Shown here piece after piece: positions 24,944 to 33,772 of a DNA stretch of 44,668 nt. Made by a program: the position numbers and the translations under genes. Below the pieces are notes generated by a model that was not told the DNA's origin, made no database searches, and saw nothing but the letters and a program-made list of their open reading frames with translations. This DNA comes from Myxococcales bacterium (GTDB lineage: Bacteria > Myxococcota_A > Polyangia > Polyangiales > Houyiibacteriaceae). Every line of letters starts with the position of its first letter. Positions within the stretch are counted from its first letter, which is position 1. The stretch covers positions 1-44,668 of the forward strand of contig JAOTXX010000029.1 in NCBI GenBank assembly GCA_029862185.1, given 5' to 3'.

Positions 24944-25284
24944 CTGACCTCGAAGGACTCGCCGCAACCGCAGTCGCCAGTTGCGTTTGGGTTCGTCCAT
25001 TTGAACCCATAGCTCATCAGGCTTTGCTCCCAATCGAGCACGGCGCCCGCGAGAAACTCGATGCTTCGGTTGTCGACGACGACTTTGAGACCGTCGAAGT
25101 CGAACACCAAATCTTTGTTGGGCCGGACCTTTTTGGCGAAATCGTACACGTAGTAGTAGCCGGAGCAGCCGCCGCCTTTGACGCCCAGCCGCAGCCCTTC
25201 GACGGGCTCGCCGGCGTCGGCGAGCTTTGCCTTCGCCATCTGCACGGCTTTCGGTGTCAGCGTGATGCCCTTCGCTTCGCTCAT
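24940..25284 (-). CDS. iscA: A-type iron-sulfur carrier (IscA/ErpA-like)
   Basis: A 114-residue Fe-S cluster carrier that receives clusters from a scaffold and hands them to apo-proteins. The three family cysteines are present: C40 in GGGCSGYYY and C105/C107 in the C-terminal GDCGCGESF. The gene lies 50 nt after the IscS-type desulfurase gene on the same strand, which suggests a small Fe-S operon separate from the suf operon 3 kb away. That suf operon lacks a sufA, so this protein may be its A-type partner. Confidence 0.93.
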   Translation of the reverse strand: MSEAKGITLTPKAVQMAKAKLADAGEPVEGLRLGVKGGGCSGYYYVYDFAKKVRPNKDLVFDFDGLKVVVDNRSIEFLAGAVLDWEQSLMSYGFKWTNPNATGDCGCGESFEVS

Positions 25285-25334
25285 CTCTCTCTATGTAAGG
25301 CGGGACGCACGGTTTCGCCAGGTTACGGGCTCCG

Positions 25335-26540
25335 TTACCATTCGACCGGCTTTCCGCTGGCCCTTCGAGCCCAAAGAGGGGAGCGCTCTCTCAGCCGGGA
25401 GACGGTTTCAACCACGGCATCGCCGACGGATTGGACCTCGTCCGCGGTCGTGTGCCGCCCGAGCCCGAAGCGAACGGAGGCGGCGCTCCATGCCTTCGGC
25501 ACGCCCATGGCTTCCAGTACGTAGCTGGGTCCTTCGGTCGCGCTGCTACAGGCGGCGCCGCTCGAGACGGATACCACCTCGCTGAGATCTAAAAGCAGTC
25601 GAGGGCCGTCCACGTAGCCGAACGACAAGTTGAGGTTTCCTGGATGCCGCGGAGCGGCCGCGCCGTTCAACCGTACTTCTTCGAGCTCAGAGAGGAGCCG
25701 ATCCCTCAGGGCATCTCGAAGCGACTCGAGCCGCGCCGCCTCCGTCTTGCCCTCGTCTTTCATGATCGTCGCCGCCGCACCAAAGCCTACGACACCTGGC
25801 ACGTTGAGTGTTCCCGAGCGCAGCCCACGCTCGTGCCCACCGCCATGCATCTGCGCCGCAAGCATCCCGCGCGTCTGCACGAGCCGCCGTACGTAGAGCG
25901 CGCCCACGCCTTTGGGACCGTACATCTTGTGCGCAGAGAAGCTCGCTAGGTCGATCTGCAGATCTTCGACCGAGAACGGCAAGTAGCCGACGCCCTGAGC
26001 CGCATCGCAATGAAACAAGACGCCGCGCGCCCGCGCGAGCGCGCCGATCTCGGCGAGGCGCTGCACGATGCCCACCTCGTTGTTGGCAAGCATCACGCTG
26101 AGCAGCACCGTCTGGTCGGTGAGCGCAGCGGCGATGGAATCGGGCGACACCAGGCCCTCTTCGTCCACGTCGAGGCGGGTCACCTGCCAGCCCTCGCGTT
26201 CGAGAGTGGTGCAGCTATCGAGCACGGCCTTGTGCTCGGTGCGGACGGTGACGATGTGATTGCCGTCGGCCTTGCGCGCTTCGGCGACCCCGCGGATCGC
26301 CAAGTTGTCGCTCTCGGTCGCACCCGAGGTGAAGATCAGCTCCTGGGGCCTGGCCCCAACCAGGCCCGCGACCTCGGCCCGCGCAAGCTCTACGGCATCC
26401 CGGGCGGCCAAGCCGTGGGCGTGCACCCGACTCGCAGCATTGCCGAACCGGTCGACGAAGTAAGGAAGCATCCGTGCGAGGACCCGCTCGTCGACGGGAG
26501 TCGTCGCGTGGTGGTCCATGTAAATCGGCGCGTCGTCCAT
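25335..26540 (-). CDS. iscS: Cysteine desulfurase, IscS/NifS type
   Basis: A 401-residue PLP enzyme that turns cysteine into alanine and a protein-bound persulfide. Motifs are YMDHHATTPVD at the N-terminus, TSGATESDNLAI, RTEHKAVLDSC (PLP-stacking His), the Schiff-base K205 in FSAHKMYGPKG, and the catalytic C331 in VSSGAACSSATEGPS with the longer loop of class I desulfurases. It is transcribed with the A-type carrier. The window also holds a class II SufS, so the organism has both types. Start ATG 26540 has no good Shine-Dalgarno; TACGCT lies 11 nt before it. Confidence 0.93.
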   Translation of the reverse strand: MDDAPIYMDHHATTPVDERVLARMLPYFVDRFGNAASRVHAHGLAARDAVELARAEVAGLVGARPQELIFTSGATESDNLAIRGVAEARKADGNHIVTVRTEHKAVLDSCTTLEREGWQVTRLDVDEEGLVSPDSIAAALTDQTVLLSVMLANNEVGIVQRLAEIGALARARGVLFHCDAAQGVGYLPFSVEDLQIDLASFSAHKMYGPKGVGALYVRRLVQTRGMLAAQMHGGGHERGLRSGTLNVPGVVGFGAAATIMKDEGKTEAARLESLRDALRDRLLSELEEVRLNGAAAPRHPGNLNLSFGYVDGPRLLLDLSEVVSVSSGAACSSATEGPSYVLEAMGVPKAWSAASVRFGLGRHTTADEVQSVGDAVVETVSRLRERSPLWARRASGKPVEW

Positions 26541-26590
26541 TGGTCTGCCCTAGCGTAGCGCCGACCATGTGCGCCTCCAACGGGTTGATC

Positions 26591-26596
26591 TATGCT
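26591..26596 (+). promoter_or_regulatory. -10-like TATGCT before the USP gene
   Basis: TATGCT ends 6 nt before the ATG at 26603, and there is no Shine-Dalgarno. A leaderless start is likely if this ATG is used; it also supports 26603 over 26567. Confidence 0.35.
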
Positions 26597-26602
26597 TTGC
26601 GC

Positions 26603-27538
26603 ATGGCAGCAGCGAGCATTCTTTGTGCAACCGATTTGACCTCAGCGGGCCCACGAACCGTCGATCTCGCGATCGCGGCGGCCAAGGCCTTCGGCGTGCG
26701 GATCGACCTGGTTCACGTCCTCGATGACACGGATTCTTGGTGGCCGGAGGCCCCCGAATTTCAGGCGGCGGCCGAGGCCGCGAGGGCAGACGCTTCGCAC
26801 TACGAGGCCGTGCTCGAGGCCGAGCTTCAAAAGGAGCGGGATCGTTGCGTTGCCGCAGGTGTCGAATGCGAAACATTCGTCGTTCGCGGCAGGCCATGGC
26901 GGGTCATTCCGGAGTTCGCGGGCGATCGAGGCGCGTTCCTGATCACCATCGGCGCGTATGGGTCGAACGGACCTCGATCGGTCGAGAGCAGGGGGACCAA
27001 AGAGCTCGTTCTTGGTTCGACCGTCGAGCGCGTAATCCGCGCGGCCGACCGCCCGGTCTTCGTCGCGACCGGTGACGCTCCCATTCCCGACGCGCTCGAA
27101 GGCACGAACTGGTTCGTCGGCACCGACTTCTCTCCATCGTCTTTGGCCGCCGTCACCTGGGCGAAGCGCGCGGCCGCGCGCGTGAACGGCGAGCTACACA
27201 TTGCCAATGTCGTCATCCCGGCTGGCGGCGAGGAGAAGCCCGACGAGGAGCGCACCTGGCGCCAGGTCTTGCGCGACCAGAGCAAGCTCGAAGCCGGCAA
27301 AAAACTCGCGGCGTACGTCGACGAGCATGCGCCTGGGGCCGAGCATCACCAAGTGGTTTCCGCTGATTATGCCTCGCATGCGATGTGCAAGGCGGCGGAG
27401 GCGGTCCAGGCCGACATCATGGTCGTCGGCACGCATAGGCAAGGTGTGCTGGGCCGATTGCTGGTCGGAAGCACGGCCTCGCGTTGCCTTCGCGTCTCAC
27501 CCATGCCGATCTTATTGGTTCCCGAGCAAGCTCGGTAG
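26603..27538 (+). CDS. Tandem universal stress protein (two UspA domains)
   Basis: A 311-residue cytosolic protein with two UspA folds. Domain 1 (1-about 155) starts SILCATDLTSAGPRTVDLAI and ends with GAYGSNGPR...LVLGSTVERVIRAADRPVFV. Domain 2 starts WFVGTDFSPSSLAAVTWAK and ends with GTHRQGVLGRLLVGSTASRC, which carries the G-x2-G-x9-G-(S/T) ATP-binding pattern. Such proteins bind ATP and help cells survive stress or starvation. An upstream ATG (26567) would add 12 residues without domain content. It is divergent from iscS. Confidence 0.88.
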   Translation: MAAASILCATDLTSAGPRTVDLAIAAAKAFGVRIDLVHVLDDTDSWWPEAPEFQAAAEAARADASHYEAVLEAELQKERDRCVAAGVECETFVVRGRPWRVIPEFAGDRGAFLITIGAYGSNGPRSVESRGTKELVLGSTVERVIRAADRPVFVATGDAPIPDALEGTNWFVGTDFSPSSLAAVTWAKRAAARVNGELHIANVVIPAGGEEKPDEERTWRQVLRDQSKLEAGKKLAAYVDEHAPGAEHHQVVSADYASHAMCKAAEAVQADIMVVGTHRQGVLGRLLVGSTASRCLRVSPMPILLVPEQAR

Positions 27539-28066
27539 CCCGTCGAGGCTCTCGGCGTTGTTGTCCCGTTGGTACTTGGCGAGACCATCCTCGCCTTTGC
27601 TGTCCGCCCAGCGCGGAAGTTGATCACGCTCGCCTTGGTAGTCGTATAACGGCACGCCGTAACCGCAGGAGTCGCTGATGCGGCTTGCGCGAATCCGGAT
27701 GATCGAGCGCACCCCCGGGTAGTCGTCGAACCGGTCGCGCAAGCGTTCGAACTCGTCGTCGGATGGCTCCACGACGTCGCCGACACCGTGCACGCGGACG
27801 ATTCTCGGCGGGCCTTCAAATGCACAGAACATCAAACAGATGCGGCCATTCTCGCGAAGATGGGCGATCGTTTCGACGCCGCTCCCAGTGAAATCGAGAT
27901 ACGCGATCGTGCGATCGTCGAGCACCGCGAAGGTGCCCGCGAGGCCTTTTGGCGACACATTGACATGCCCCTCGGAAGTCGACGGTGCGGTCGCGACGAA
28001 GAACATCTTCTGCCGGTCGATGAAGCTCCGGAGCTTGTCGTTGAATGAGTCGAAGGTCTTGGCCAT
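27512..28066 (-). CDS. Pyridoxamine 5'-phosphate oxidase-fold protein
   Basis: A 184-residue split-barrel flavin-binding protein starting MAKTFDSFNDKLRSFID. Typical are MFFVATAPSTSEGHVNVSPKG (flavin-binding strand), IAYLDFTGSGVETIAHLREN, GRICLMFCAFEGPPRIVRVHG and the later SDSCGYGVPLYDY. The family includes FMN or F420 binders and haem-utilisation relatives; the exact activity is unknown. Its 3' end overlaps that of the convergent stress-protein gene by 27 nt. It is divergent from the suf regulator, so it could be influenced by the operator at 28108-28132. Confidence 0.85.
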   Translation of the reverse strand: MAKTFDSFNDKLRSFIDRQKMFFVATAPSTSEGHVNVSPKGLAGTFAVLDDRTIAYLDFTGSGVETIAHLRENGRICLMFCAFEGPPRIVRVHGVGDVVEPSDDEFERLRDRFDDYPGVRSIIRIRASRISDSCGYGVPLYDYQGERDQLPRWADSKGEDGLAKYQRDNNAESLDGLPSLLGNQ

Positions 28067-28075
28067 GGGCCAACC

Positions 28076-28104
28076 TTGACACCCAGGCAGCCGTACTCTA
28101 GATC
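28076..28104 (+). promoter_or_regulatory. Possible promoter TTGACA-17-TAGATC for the suf operon
   Basis: TTGACA (28076-28081) and TAGATC (28099-28104) are 17 nt apart; the -35 is perfect and the -10 weak. The start would be near 28111, inside the IscR-like operator. A second -10-like TATAAC (28132-28137), 9 nt before the ATG, would give a leaderless start instead. Confidence 0.45.
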
Positions 28105-28107
28105 CAC

Positions 28108-28132
28108 ATATGGGACTGAAACGGTCCGGTAT
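28108..28132. promoter_or_regulatory. IscR type 1-like operator upstream of the suf regulator
   Basis: An imperfect 25-bp inverted repeat: left part ATATGGGACTG, centre AAA, right part CGGTCCGGTAT. It follows the known IscR type 1 consensus (ATA, then GACT, AT-rich centre, then AGTC-like and TAT) except for small changes. It lies 14 nt before the ATG of the Rrf2 regulator, as expected for autoregulation. Confidence 0.65.
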
Positions 28133-28146
28133 ATAACTCTCTGAAA

Positions 28147-28638
28147 ATGCTCCGAATTTCGAAAATGACCGACTATGCAGTCGTGCTGGCCAGCCACTTG
28201 GCCGCCGCGGACGGGGCACATGCTGCCCGCGACCTGGCCCTGCAGACCCAAATCCCCGAACCGACCGCGAGCAAGGTCTTGAAGAAGCTGGCGCGAGCCG
28301 GCGTGGTGATCTCGCAGCGCGGTGCAAAAGGCGGCTACGCGCTTGCTCGTCGTCCCGAGCAGATCGGGATCAACGAGGTCATCGAAGCGATCGAAGGCCC
28401 GATTGCAGTGACCGAGTGCTCAGACGAAAGCACCGATTCATTTTGCGAGTATGAAACCAACTGCGGGGTCCGGGCCAACTGGCAGCGCATCAATCTTGCG
28501 GTCCACCGCGCCCTGTCCGAGATCAGCCTGGCGGACATGGCGTTCCCAGGCACGGCGGAGCTCGTGTCGATCGCGCTCTCGGGCAAGGATGCCGAGCGGA
28601 TGCGCGACGCCGGCACGCAGAGCAACGACGTTCACTGA
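28147..28638 (+). CDS. Rrf2-family Fe-S-sensing regulator of the suf operon
   Basis: A 163-residue winged-helix regulator. The N-terminal helix-turn-helix is MLRISKMTDYAVVLASHLA...TQIPEPTASKVLKKLARAGVV, followed by the wing RGAKGGYALARRP. Three cysteines, C91, C100 and C106 (C-x8-C-x5-C), fit an Fe-S cluster-binding site as in IscR and SUF-type Rrf2 proteins. It should repress sufBCDSUT when clusters are plentiful and release it when they are lost. It sits 13 nt before sufB and behind an IscR-like operator. The start lacks a Shine-Dalgarno sequence and is probably leaderless. Confidence 0.9.
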   Translation: MLRISKMTDYAVVLASHLAAADGAHAARDLALQTQIPEPTASKVLKKLARAGVVISQRGAKGGYALARRPEQIGINEVIEAIEGPIAVTECSDESTDSFCEYETNCGVRANWQRINLAVHRALSEISLADMAFPGTAELVSIALSGKDAERMRDAGTQSNDVH

Positions 28639-28651
28639 GTTGGAGTAACTC

Positions 28652-30100
28652 ATGTCAGCAGCAACGGAACAAATCGACGACATCCTCAAGAAGCGTTACG
28701 ACGCCGGTTTCATCACCGACATCGAACAGGAGTACGCGCCGCCCGGTTTGAGTGAAGAGATCGTCGCCTTCATCTCGAACAAGAAGCAAGAGCCCGATTG
28801 GCTTCTCCAATGGAGACTCAAAGCCTATCGGCGCTGGCTCGACATGAAGGAGCCGACCTGGGCCAAGGTCAGCTACCCGAAGATCAATTATCAGGACATC
28901 TGCTACTACGCGGCGCCGAAGACGAACGAGAACGCGCCGAAGAGCCTCGACGAAGTCGATCCGGAGCTCCTCAGGACCTATGAAAAGCTGGGGATTCCGC
29001 TCCACGAGCGGGAAATCCTGGCTGGTGTCGCGGTCGATGCCGTGTTCGATAGCGTATCGGTTGCCACGACGTTCCGGAAGAGGCTCTCGGAGGTCGGCGT
29101 CATTTTCATGTCGTTTTCCGAGGCGGTGAAGGAGCACCCCGAGCTCATCAAGAAGTACCTGGGCTCGGTCGTACCCGTCTCCGACAATTTCTTTGCGGCA
29201 CTCAACAGCGCGGTCTTCAGCGACGGCTCGTTTGTCTACATTCCAAAGGGCGTGCGCTGCCCGATGGAGCTGTCGACCTACTTCCGGATCAACGCCGCCA
29301 ACACCGGACAGTTCGAGCGGACGCTCATCATCGCGGACGAGGGTAGCTACGTGAGCTATCTCGAGGGCTGCACGGCGCCGATGCGGGACGAAAATCAGCT
29401 GCACGCCGCGGTCGTCGAGCTGATCACGCACGAGGACGCCCAAATCAAGTACTCCACCGTGCAGAACTGGTATCCCGGCGACGAGAACGGGAAGGGTGGC
29501 ATCTTCAACTTCGTCACCAAGCGCGGCCTCTGCGAGGGCGCCCGCTCGAAGATCAGCTGGACGCAGGTCGAAACAGGCTCGGCGATCACTTGGAAATACC
29601 CGAGTTGCATTCTCAAGGGCGACGACTCGATCGGGGAGTTCTACTCGGTGGCTTTGAGCAACCACCGTCAACAAGCCGACACCGGGACCAAGATGATCCA
29701 CCTCGGCAAGAACACGAAATCCACCATCATTTCCAAGGGTATCAGCGCGGGCCATGGACAGCAGACCTACCGGGGCGGCGTGAAAATCTCCCGTGGCGCG
29801 ACCAACGCCCGAAACTACACCCAATGTGATTCGCTTCTCATCGGGGACAAATGCGCGGCGCACACCGTGCCCTACGTCGATGTGCGCAACGCCTCGTCGA
29901 AGCTCGAGCACGAAGCGACGACCTCGAGTATCGGAGACGACCAGCTCTTCTACTGCCGGCAGCGTGGGCTTTCGGAAGAAGATGCGGTGAGCCTCATCGT
30001 CAACGGCTTTGCCAAGCAAGTCTTGAAAGAGCTGCCCATGGAATTTGCAGTCGAGGCGCAGAAGCTCCTCGGCGTGAGCTTGGAAGGAGCAGTCGGCTGA
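28652..30100 (+). CDS. sufB: SufB, Fe-S scaffold subunit
   Basis: A 482-residue core of the SufBC2D scaffold, which assembles [4Fe-4S] clusters in the cytosol. The typical beta-helix core and end are present: FIPKG-like [39 protein letters not shown] with the key cysteine, [29 protein letters not shown] and [18 protein letters not shown] Shine-Dalgarno (28642-28645) lies 6 nt before the ATG. Next in the operon is sufC, whose ATG overlaps the sufB stop by one base. Confidence 0.97.
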   Translation: MSAATEQIDDILKKRYDAGFITDIEQEYAPPGLSEEIVAFISNKKQEPDWLLQWRLKAYRRWLDMKEPTWAKVSYPKINYQDICYYAAPKTNENAPKSLDEVDPELLRTYEKLGIPLHEREILAGVAVDAVFDSVSVATTFRKRLSEVGVIFMSFSEAVKEHPELIKKYLGSVVPVSDNFFAALNSAVFSDGSFVYIPKGVRCPMELSTYFRINAANTGQFERTLIIADEGSYVSYLEGCTAPMRDENQLHAAVVELITHEDAQIKYSTVQNWYPGDENGKGGIFNFVTKRGLCEGARSKISWTQVETGSAITWKYPSCILKGDDSIGEFYSVALSNHRQQADTGTKMIHLGKNTKSTIISKGISAGHGQQTYRGGVKISRGATNARNYTQCDSLLIGDKCAAHTVPYVDVRNASSKLEHEATTSSIGDDQLFYCRQRGLSEEDAVSLIVNGFAKQVLKELPMEFAVEAQKLLGVSLEGAVG

Positions 30101-30852
30101 TGTTGAAGATCGAGGACCTGCACGTCGAAGTAGACGGCAAGCCCATCCTCAAGGGGATCAACCTCGACATCGAGGCGGGGCAAGTGCACGCGATCATGGG
30201 GCCGAACGGATCCGGGAAGAGCACGCTTGCGTACGCCCTCGCCGGCCGCGAGGGCTACGAAGTCACCAAAGGGAGCGTACTCTACAAAGGGCAAGATCTG
30301 CTCGAGATGGCGCCCGAGCTTCGCGCCGCCGAGGGTGTCTTCTTGGGCTTTCAGTACCCCGTCGCGATTCCGGGCGTGAGCAACATCTATTTCCTGAAGG
30401 CCGCCCTCAACGCCATTCGAAAACATCGCGGAGAAGACCCGCTCGATGCGATCGATTTCATGAAGCTCTCGAAGCAGAAGGCCGCATTGGTTCAGCTGCC
30501 GGACGAGCTCACCAAGCGCTCGGTCAACGATGGCTTCAGCGGTGGCGAGAAAAAGCGAAACGAGATCTATCAAATGGCCATGCTCGAGCCCTCCCTCGCG
30601 GTGCTTGACGAGACGGACTCCGGCCTCGACATCGACGCGCTCAAGGTCGTCGCGCAAGGTGTGAACGGCCTTCGCGGGCCAGATCGGGCCCTGCTGGTCA
30701 TCACGCACTATCAGCGCCTCCTCGATTACATCGTGCCGGACGTCGTGCATGTGCTGATCAACGGTCAGATCGTTCGAACCGGAGACAAGGACCTCGCCAA
30801 ACGGCTCGAGAAAGAGGGGTACAGCGAAGTCCGGGACGCAACTCAGCTGTGA
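30100..30852 (+). CDS. sufC: SufC, Fe-S assembly ATPase
   Basis: A 250-residue ABC-type ATPase of the SufBCD complex. Walker A GPNGSGKST is at 34-42, the ABC signature is FSGGEKKRNE and Walker B is LAVLDETDSGLDID; FLGFQYPVAIPGVSN and the final LAKRLEKEGY are typical of SufC. GGAAGGAG (30082-30089) lies before the ATG, which shares the A of the sufB stop TGA. The next gene, sufD, starts with GTG overlapping the stop by 4 nt. Confidence 0.97.
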   Translation: MLKIEDLHVEVDGKPILKGINLDIEAGQVHAIMGPNGSGKSTLAYALAGREGYEVTKGSVLYKGQDLLEMAPELRAAEGVFLGFQYPVAIPGVSNIYFLKAALNAIRKHRGEDPLDAIDFMKLSKQKAALVQLPDELTKRSVNDGFSGGEKKRNEIYQMAMLEPSLAVLDETDSGLDIDALKVVAQGVNGLRGPDRALLVITHYQRLLDYIVPDVVHVLINGQIVRTGDKDLAKRLEKEGYSEVRDATQL

Positions 30853-32066
30853 CAGAGGCAACCAGCCAGACGCTACTCGCGAGTCTTCCCGCCTCGTTCG
30901 ATACGGGGCCGGATTGGTTGCGCACGCTCCGTGGACGGGCTGCGGCGACGCTCCGCGAGCAGGGCCTTCCCACCAAGCGCACGGAGGCTTGGCGCTTCAC
31001 GCCGGTTCGCTCGCTCGTCGATTCCGAGTTCTCGCGGGATGACGAGGGTGTTCCCGCTCTGGTTTCGGGGGTTCCCGAGGGTGTCACGGTCCGCGGCCTG
31101 ACCGAGGTCCTCGAATCACAGCCTGAGCTTCTGCAAGGGCGGCTCGACTTGGGCGGCGCGCCTACCCACTTTGCTGCGCTCAATACAGCGCTGTTCCGCG
31201 ATGGGCTCTGGATCGACGTTCCTGCGGGCGCAGTCGTCGAGGCGCCGATCGAGATCAGCCATACGAGCCCTACATCATCGGAGCCAGGCGTAGTTTACCC
31301 CCGCGTGCTGATTACCGCAGGCGAGGGCGCCGAGCTGACCTTAATCGAGACGTATGCTGGCGGCAGAGCCGCTCAGCTGAGCAACTCGGTGGTCGAGGTC
31401 GAGCTCGGTCGCAACGCCAAGATGAACCACGTGCGTGTTCACGAAAACGCCGGCCTGCAGATCGGTCGCGTGGATGTTCGTCAAGATGCAGACAGCGGCT
31501 ACCGCTCCACCGTCGTGACCCTGGGCGGCGCCCTGTTGCGCTTTGATGTACGCTGCCTGCTGCAGGGCAAGGGCGCCGAGTGTCAGCTCGACGGCGCGTA
31601 TCTGACCGACGGAGACGATCACGTCGACCACCACACCTTGGTGGAGCATCAGGCGCCCCACTGCCGCAGCGGGCAGACCTACCGAGGCATCGTGTCCGGG
31701 AAGAGTACCGCAGTGTTCGATGGAGTCGTCATCGTGCACCGCGACGCTCAGAAGACCGAGGCGCACCAGGAGAATCGCAACCTCCTTCTCTCCGATACGG
31801 CGACCATTCACACCAAGCCGCATCTCGAGATCGACGCAGACGACGTGATCTGTAGCCATGGCGCCACCGTGGGCGCGCTCGACGAGGACCAGCTCTTCTA
31901 CCTTCGTGCACGCGGTGTCCCAGAGGATTTCGCGCTCGCGATGCTGACCTATGCGTTCGTGGAGTCGATCGTAGATCGCATGAGCCATGAGCCGACACGG
32001 GCTCGAATGCGCGAGGCGCTGCTTTCACGAATTCCGCATGGTGACGAGATTCGGGAGGTCACGTGA
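30849..32066 (+). CDS. sufD: SufD, Fe-S scaffold subunit
   Basis: A 405-residue paralogue of SufB in the SufBC2D complex. Typical parts are KRTEAWRFTPVRSL, the beta-helix core, RGIVSGKSTAVFDGVVIVH, KTEAHQENRNLLLSD, KPHLEIDADDVICSHGATVGALDEDQLFYLRARG with the conserved His, and the C-terminal helix. The start is GTG within GTGA, overlapping sufC, so translation is coupled. It overlaps sufS in the same way at its 3' end. Confidence 0.95.
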   Translation: MTEATSQTLLASLPASFDTGPDWLRTLRGRAAATLREQGLPTKRTEAWRFTPVRSLVDSEFSRDDEGVPALVSGVPEGVTVRGLTEVLESQPELLQGRLDLGGAPTHFAALNTALFRDGLWIDVPAGAVVEAPIEISHTSPTSSEPGVVYPRVLITAGEGAELTLIETYAGGRAAQLSNSVVEVELGRNAKMNHVRVHENAGLQIGRVDVRQDADSGYRSTVVTLGGALLRFDVRCLLQGKGAECQLDGAYLTDGDDHVDHHTLVEHQAPHCRSGQTYRGIVSGKSTAVFDGVVIVHRDAQKTEAHQENRNLLLSDTATIHTKPHLEIDADDVICSHGATVGALDEDQLFYLRARGVPEDFALAMLTYAFVESIVDRMSHEPTRARMREALLSRIPHGDEIREVT

Positions 32067-33319
32067 ACGAGGTGTCGCCCATCGTCGCTGCTTCCTCCGA
32101 GGTGTTTGACGTCGAGCGGGTGCGCGCGGACTTCCCAGCGCTTCATCAAGACGTACACGGCAAGCCCTTGGTCTACCTCGATAGCGCCGCCACTACGCTC
32201 AAGCCGCAATCGGTGATCGACGCGGTGGACGAAGTCTACGCCCGCGACTGCGCCAACATTCACCGTGCGGTTCATCTGCTCTCGCAGCGGGCGACGGCTC
32301 GCTTCGAAGAGGCACGCGAGAAGGTTCGCAACTTCGTGAACGCCTCGAAGAAGACCGAGATCGTGTTCACCCGTGGAACGACCGAGGCGATCAACCTGGT
32401 GTCGCAAAGCTGGGGGCGCAGCTCGCTTCGTGAGGGCGACGAGGTTCTGGTAACCGAGCTCGAGCACCACTCAAACATCGTCCCTTGGCAAATCCTCTGC
32501 CAGCAGACGGGCGCCAAGCTCGTGGTGGTGCCGATGACCGACCGAGGAGAGGTCTTGCGGGAAGCTTTCGAGAAGAAGCTCAGCGAGCGGACGCGCTTGG
32601 TCGCGATGGCACACGTTTCGAATGCGCTCGGGACGGTGCTGCCCGTGGAAGAGCTCATCGCGCTTGCGCACGAGCGCGGCGCGTCGGTTTTGCTCGATGG
32701 TGCGCAGGCCGTTTCGCACGTCGATGTCGACGTGCAGGCGCTCGACTGTGACTTCTATACCTTCAGCGGCCACAAGCTCTACGGCCCGACGGGCATTGGG
32801 GTGCTCTACGGCAAAGAACGGCTCCTCGACAAGATGCCGCCCTACCAAGGTGGCGGTGACATGATCCGCTCGGTGACGTTTGAGGAGACGATCTACAACG
32901 ATCTTCCCTACAAGTTCGAAGCGGGGACGCCGCACATTGCCGGGGCGATCGGCCTGGGTGCGGCGATCGACTACCTCTCGTCCTTCGATGCGGGGCTGAT
33001 TCACGCACACGAGAACGCCGTGCTCCATTATGCGACCGAAGCACTCGAAGCGGTTCCAGGGTTGCGCGTCATCGGCACCGCGCCGGGCAAGGTCGCGGTT
33101 CTTTCCTTCCTGATGGACTCGGCGCATCCGCATGACATCGGCACGATCGTCGATGCCGAGGGCGTCGCCATTCGGACGGGACATCATTGCGCGCAGCCGG
33201 TGATGGAGCATTTCGGCATCGCCGCGACCGCGCGGGCATCGCTCGGCATGTACAACAGCCGCGGCGACATCGATGCCTTGGGCACAGCACTTCGAAAAGT
33301 GCAGGAGCTGTTCGGCTGA
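32063..33319 (+). CDS. sufS: SufS, class II cysteine desulfurase
   Basis: A 418-residue PLP enzyme that supplies sulfur to SufU and the scaffold. It has VYLDSAATTLKPQSVIDA, FTRGTTEAINLV, LEHHSNIVPW, the Schiff-base K238 in TFSGHKLYGPTG, and the active-site C376 in RTGHHCAQP, with the short loop of class II enzymes. The GTG start overlaps the sufD stop (GTGA). sufU starts one base into its stop codon. This contrasts with the class I desulfurase at 25335-26540. Confidence 0.97.
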   Translation: MNEVSPIVAASSEVFDVERVRADFPALHQDVHGKPLVYLDSAATTLKPQSVIDAVDEVYARDCANIHRAVHLLSQRATARFEEAREKVRNFVNASKKTEIVFTRGTTEAINLVSQSWGRSSLREGDEVLVTELEHHSNIVPWQILCQQTGAKLVVVPMTDRGEVLREAFEKKLSERTRLVAMAHVSNALGTVLPVEELIALAHERGASVLLDGAQAVSHVDVDVQALDCDFYTFSGHKLYGPTGIGVLYGKERLLDKMPPYQGGGDMIRSVTFEETIYNDLPYKFEAGTPHIAGAIGLGAAIDYLSSFDAGLIHAHENAVLHYATEALEAVPGLRVIGTAPGKVAVLSFLMDSAHPHDIGTIVDAEGVAIRTGHHCAQPVMEHFGIAATARASLGMYNSRGDIDALGTALRKVQELFG

Positions 33320-33768
33320 TGGACCTCCGCGAGCTCTACCAGGAAGTGATTCTCGACCACGGCAGGAACCCTCGGAACCACAGGTTCCCTGAGCCGCACA
33401 ACCGAGAAGGACGTGGCTACAATCCCCTCTGCGGTGACAAGATCGCGCTGCGTCTGCAGCTGGACGGCGAGACGATTTCCGATGTGGGCTTCATCGGCCA
33501 AGGCTGTGCCATCTCTCAGGCATCGTGCTCCACGATGACCGAGGCGATCAAGGGCATGACCGTCCCCGAGGTCGACGCCCTGTTCTCCAAGTTTCATACC
33601 ATGGTCACGGGCGACGACGGCTCCGACGATGACCTCGAAGCGTTAGGAAAGCTTGCGGTCTTCGCCGGCGTCCGCGAGTTCCCGATGCGCGTCAAGTGCG
33701 CAACCCTCGGCTGGCACACGCTCAAACAGGCTCTTCACGACCAGAGCGGCGAAGCAACGACGGAGTAG
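33319..33768 (+). CDS. sufU: SufU, sulfur-transfer/scaffold protein
   Basis: A 149-residue IscU-fold protein. The ligand residues are C38 and D40 (NPLCGDKI), C63 (IGQGCAIS) and C127 (RVKCATLGW), and the 18-20-residue insertion between the second and third sites fits SufU rather than IscU. SufU accepts persulfide from SufS, usually with a bound zinc. The ATG overlaps the sufS stop by one base. Confidence 0.93.
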   Translation: MDLRELYQEVILDHGRNPRNHRFPEPHNREGRGYNPLCGDKIALRLQLDGETISDVGFIGQGCAISQASCSTMTEAIKGMTVPEVDALFSKFHTMVTGDDGSDDDLEALGKLAVFAGVREFPMRVKCATLGWHTLKQALHDQSGEATTE

Positions 33769-33772
33769 ATTG

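Noticed and set aside
28655-30019. Long minus-strand open frame opposite sufB
   Set aside because: The translation has no family motifs and mirrors sufB codon structure; sufB on the plus strand is certain. High-GC third positions create such shadows.
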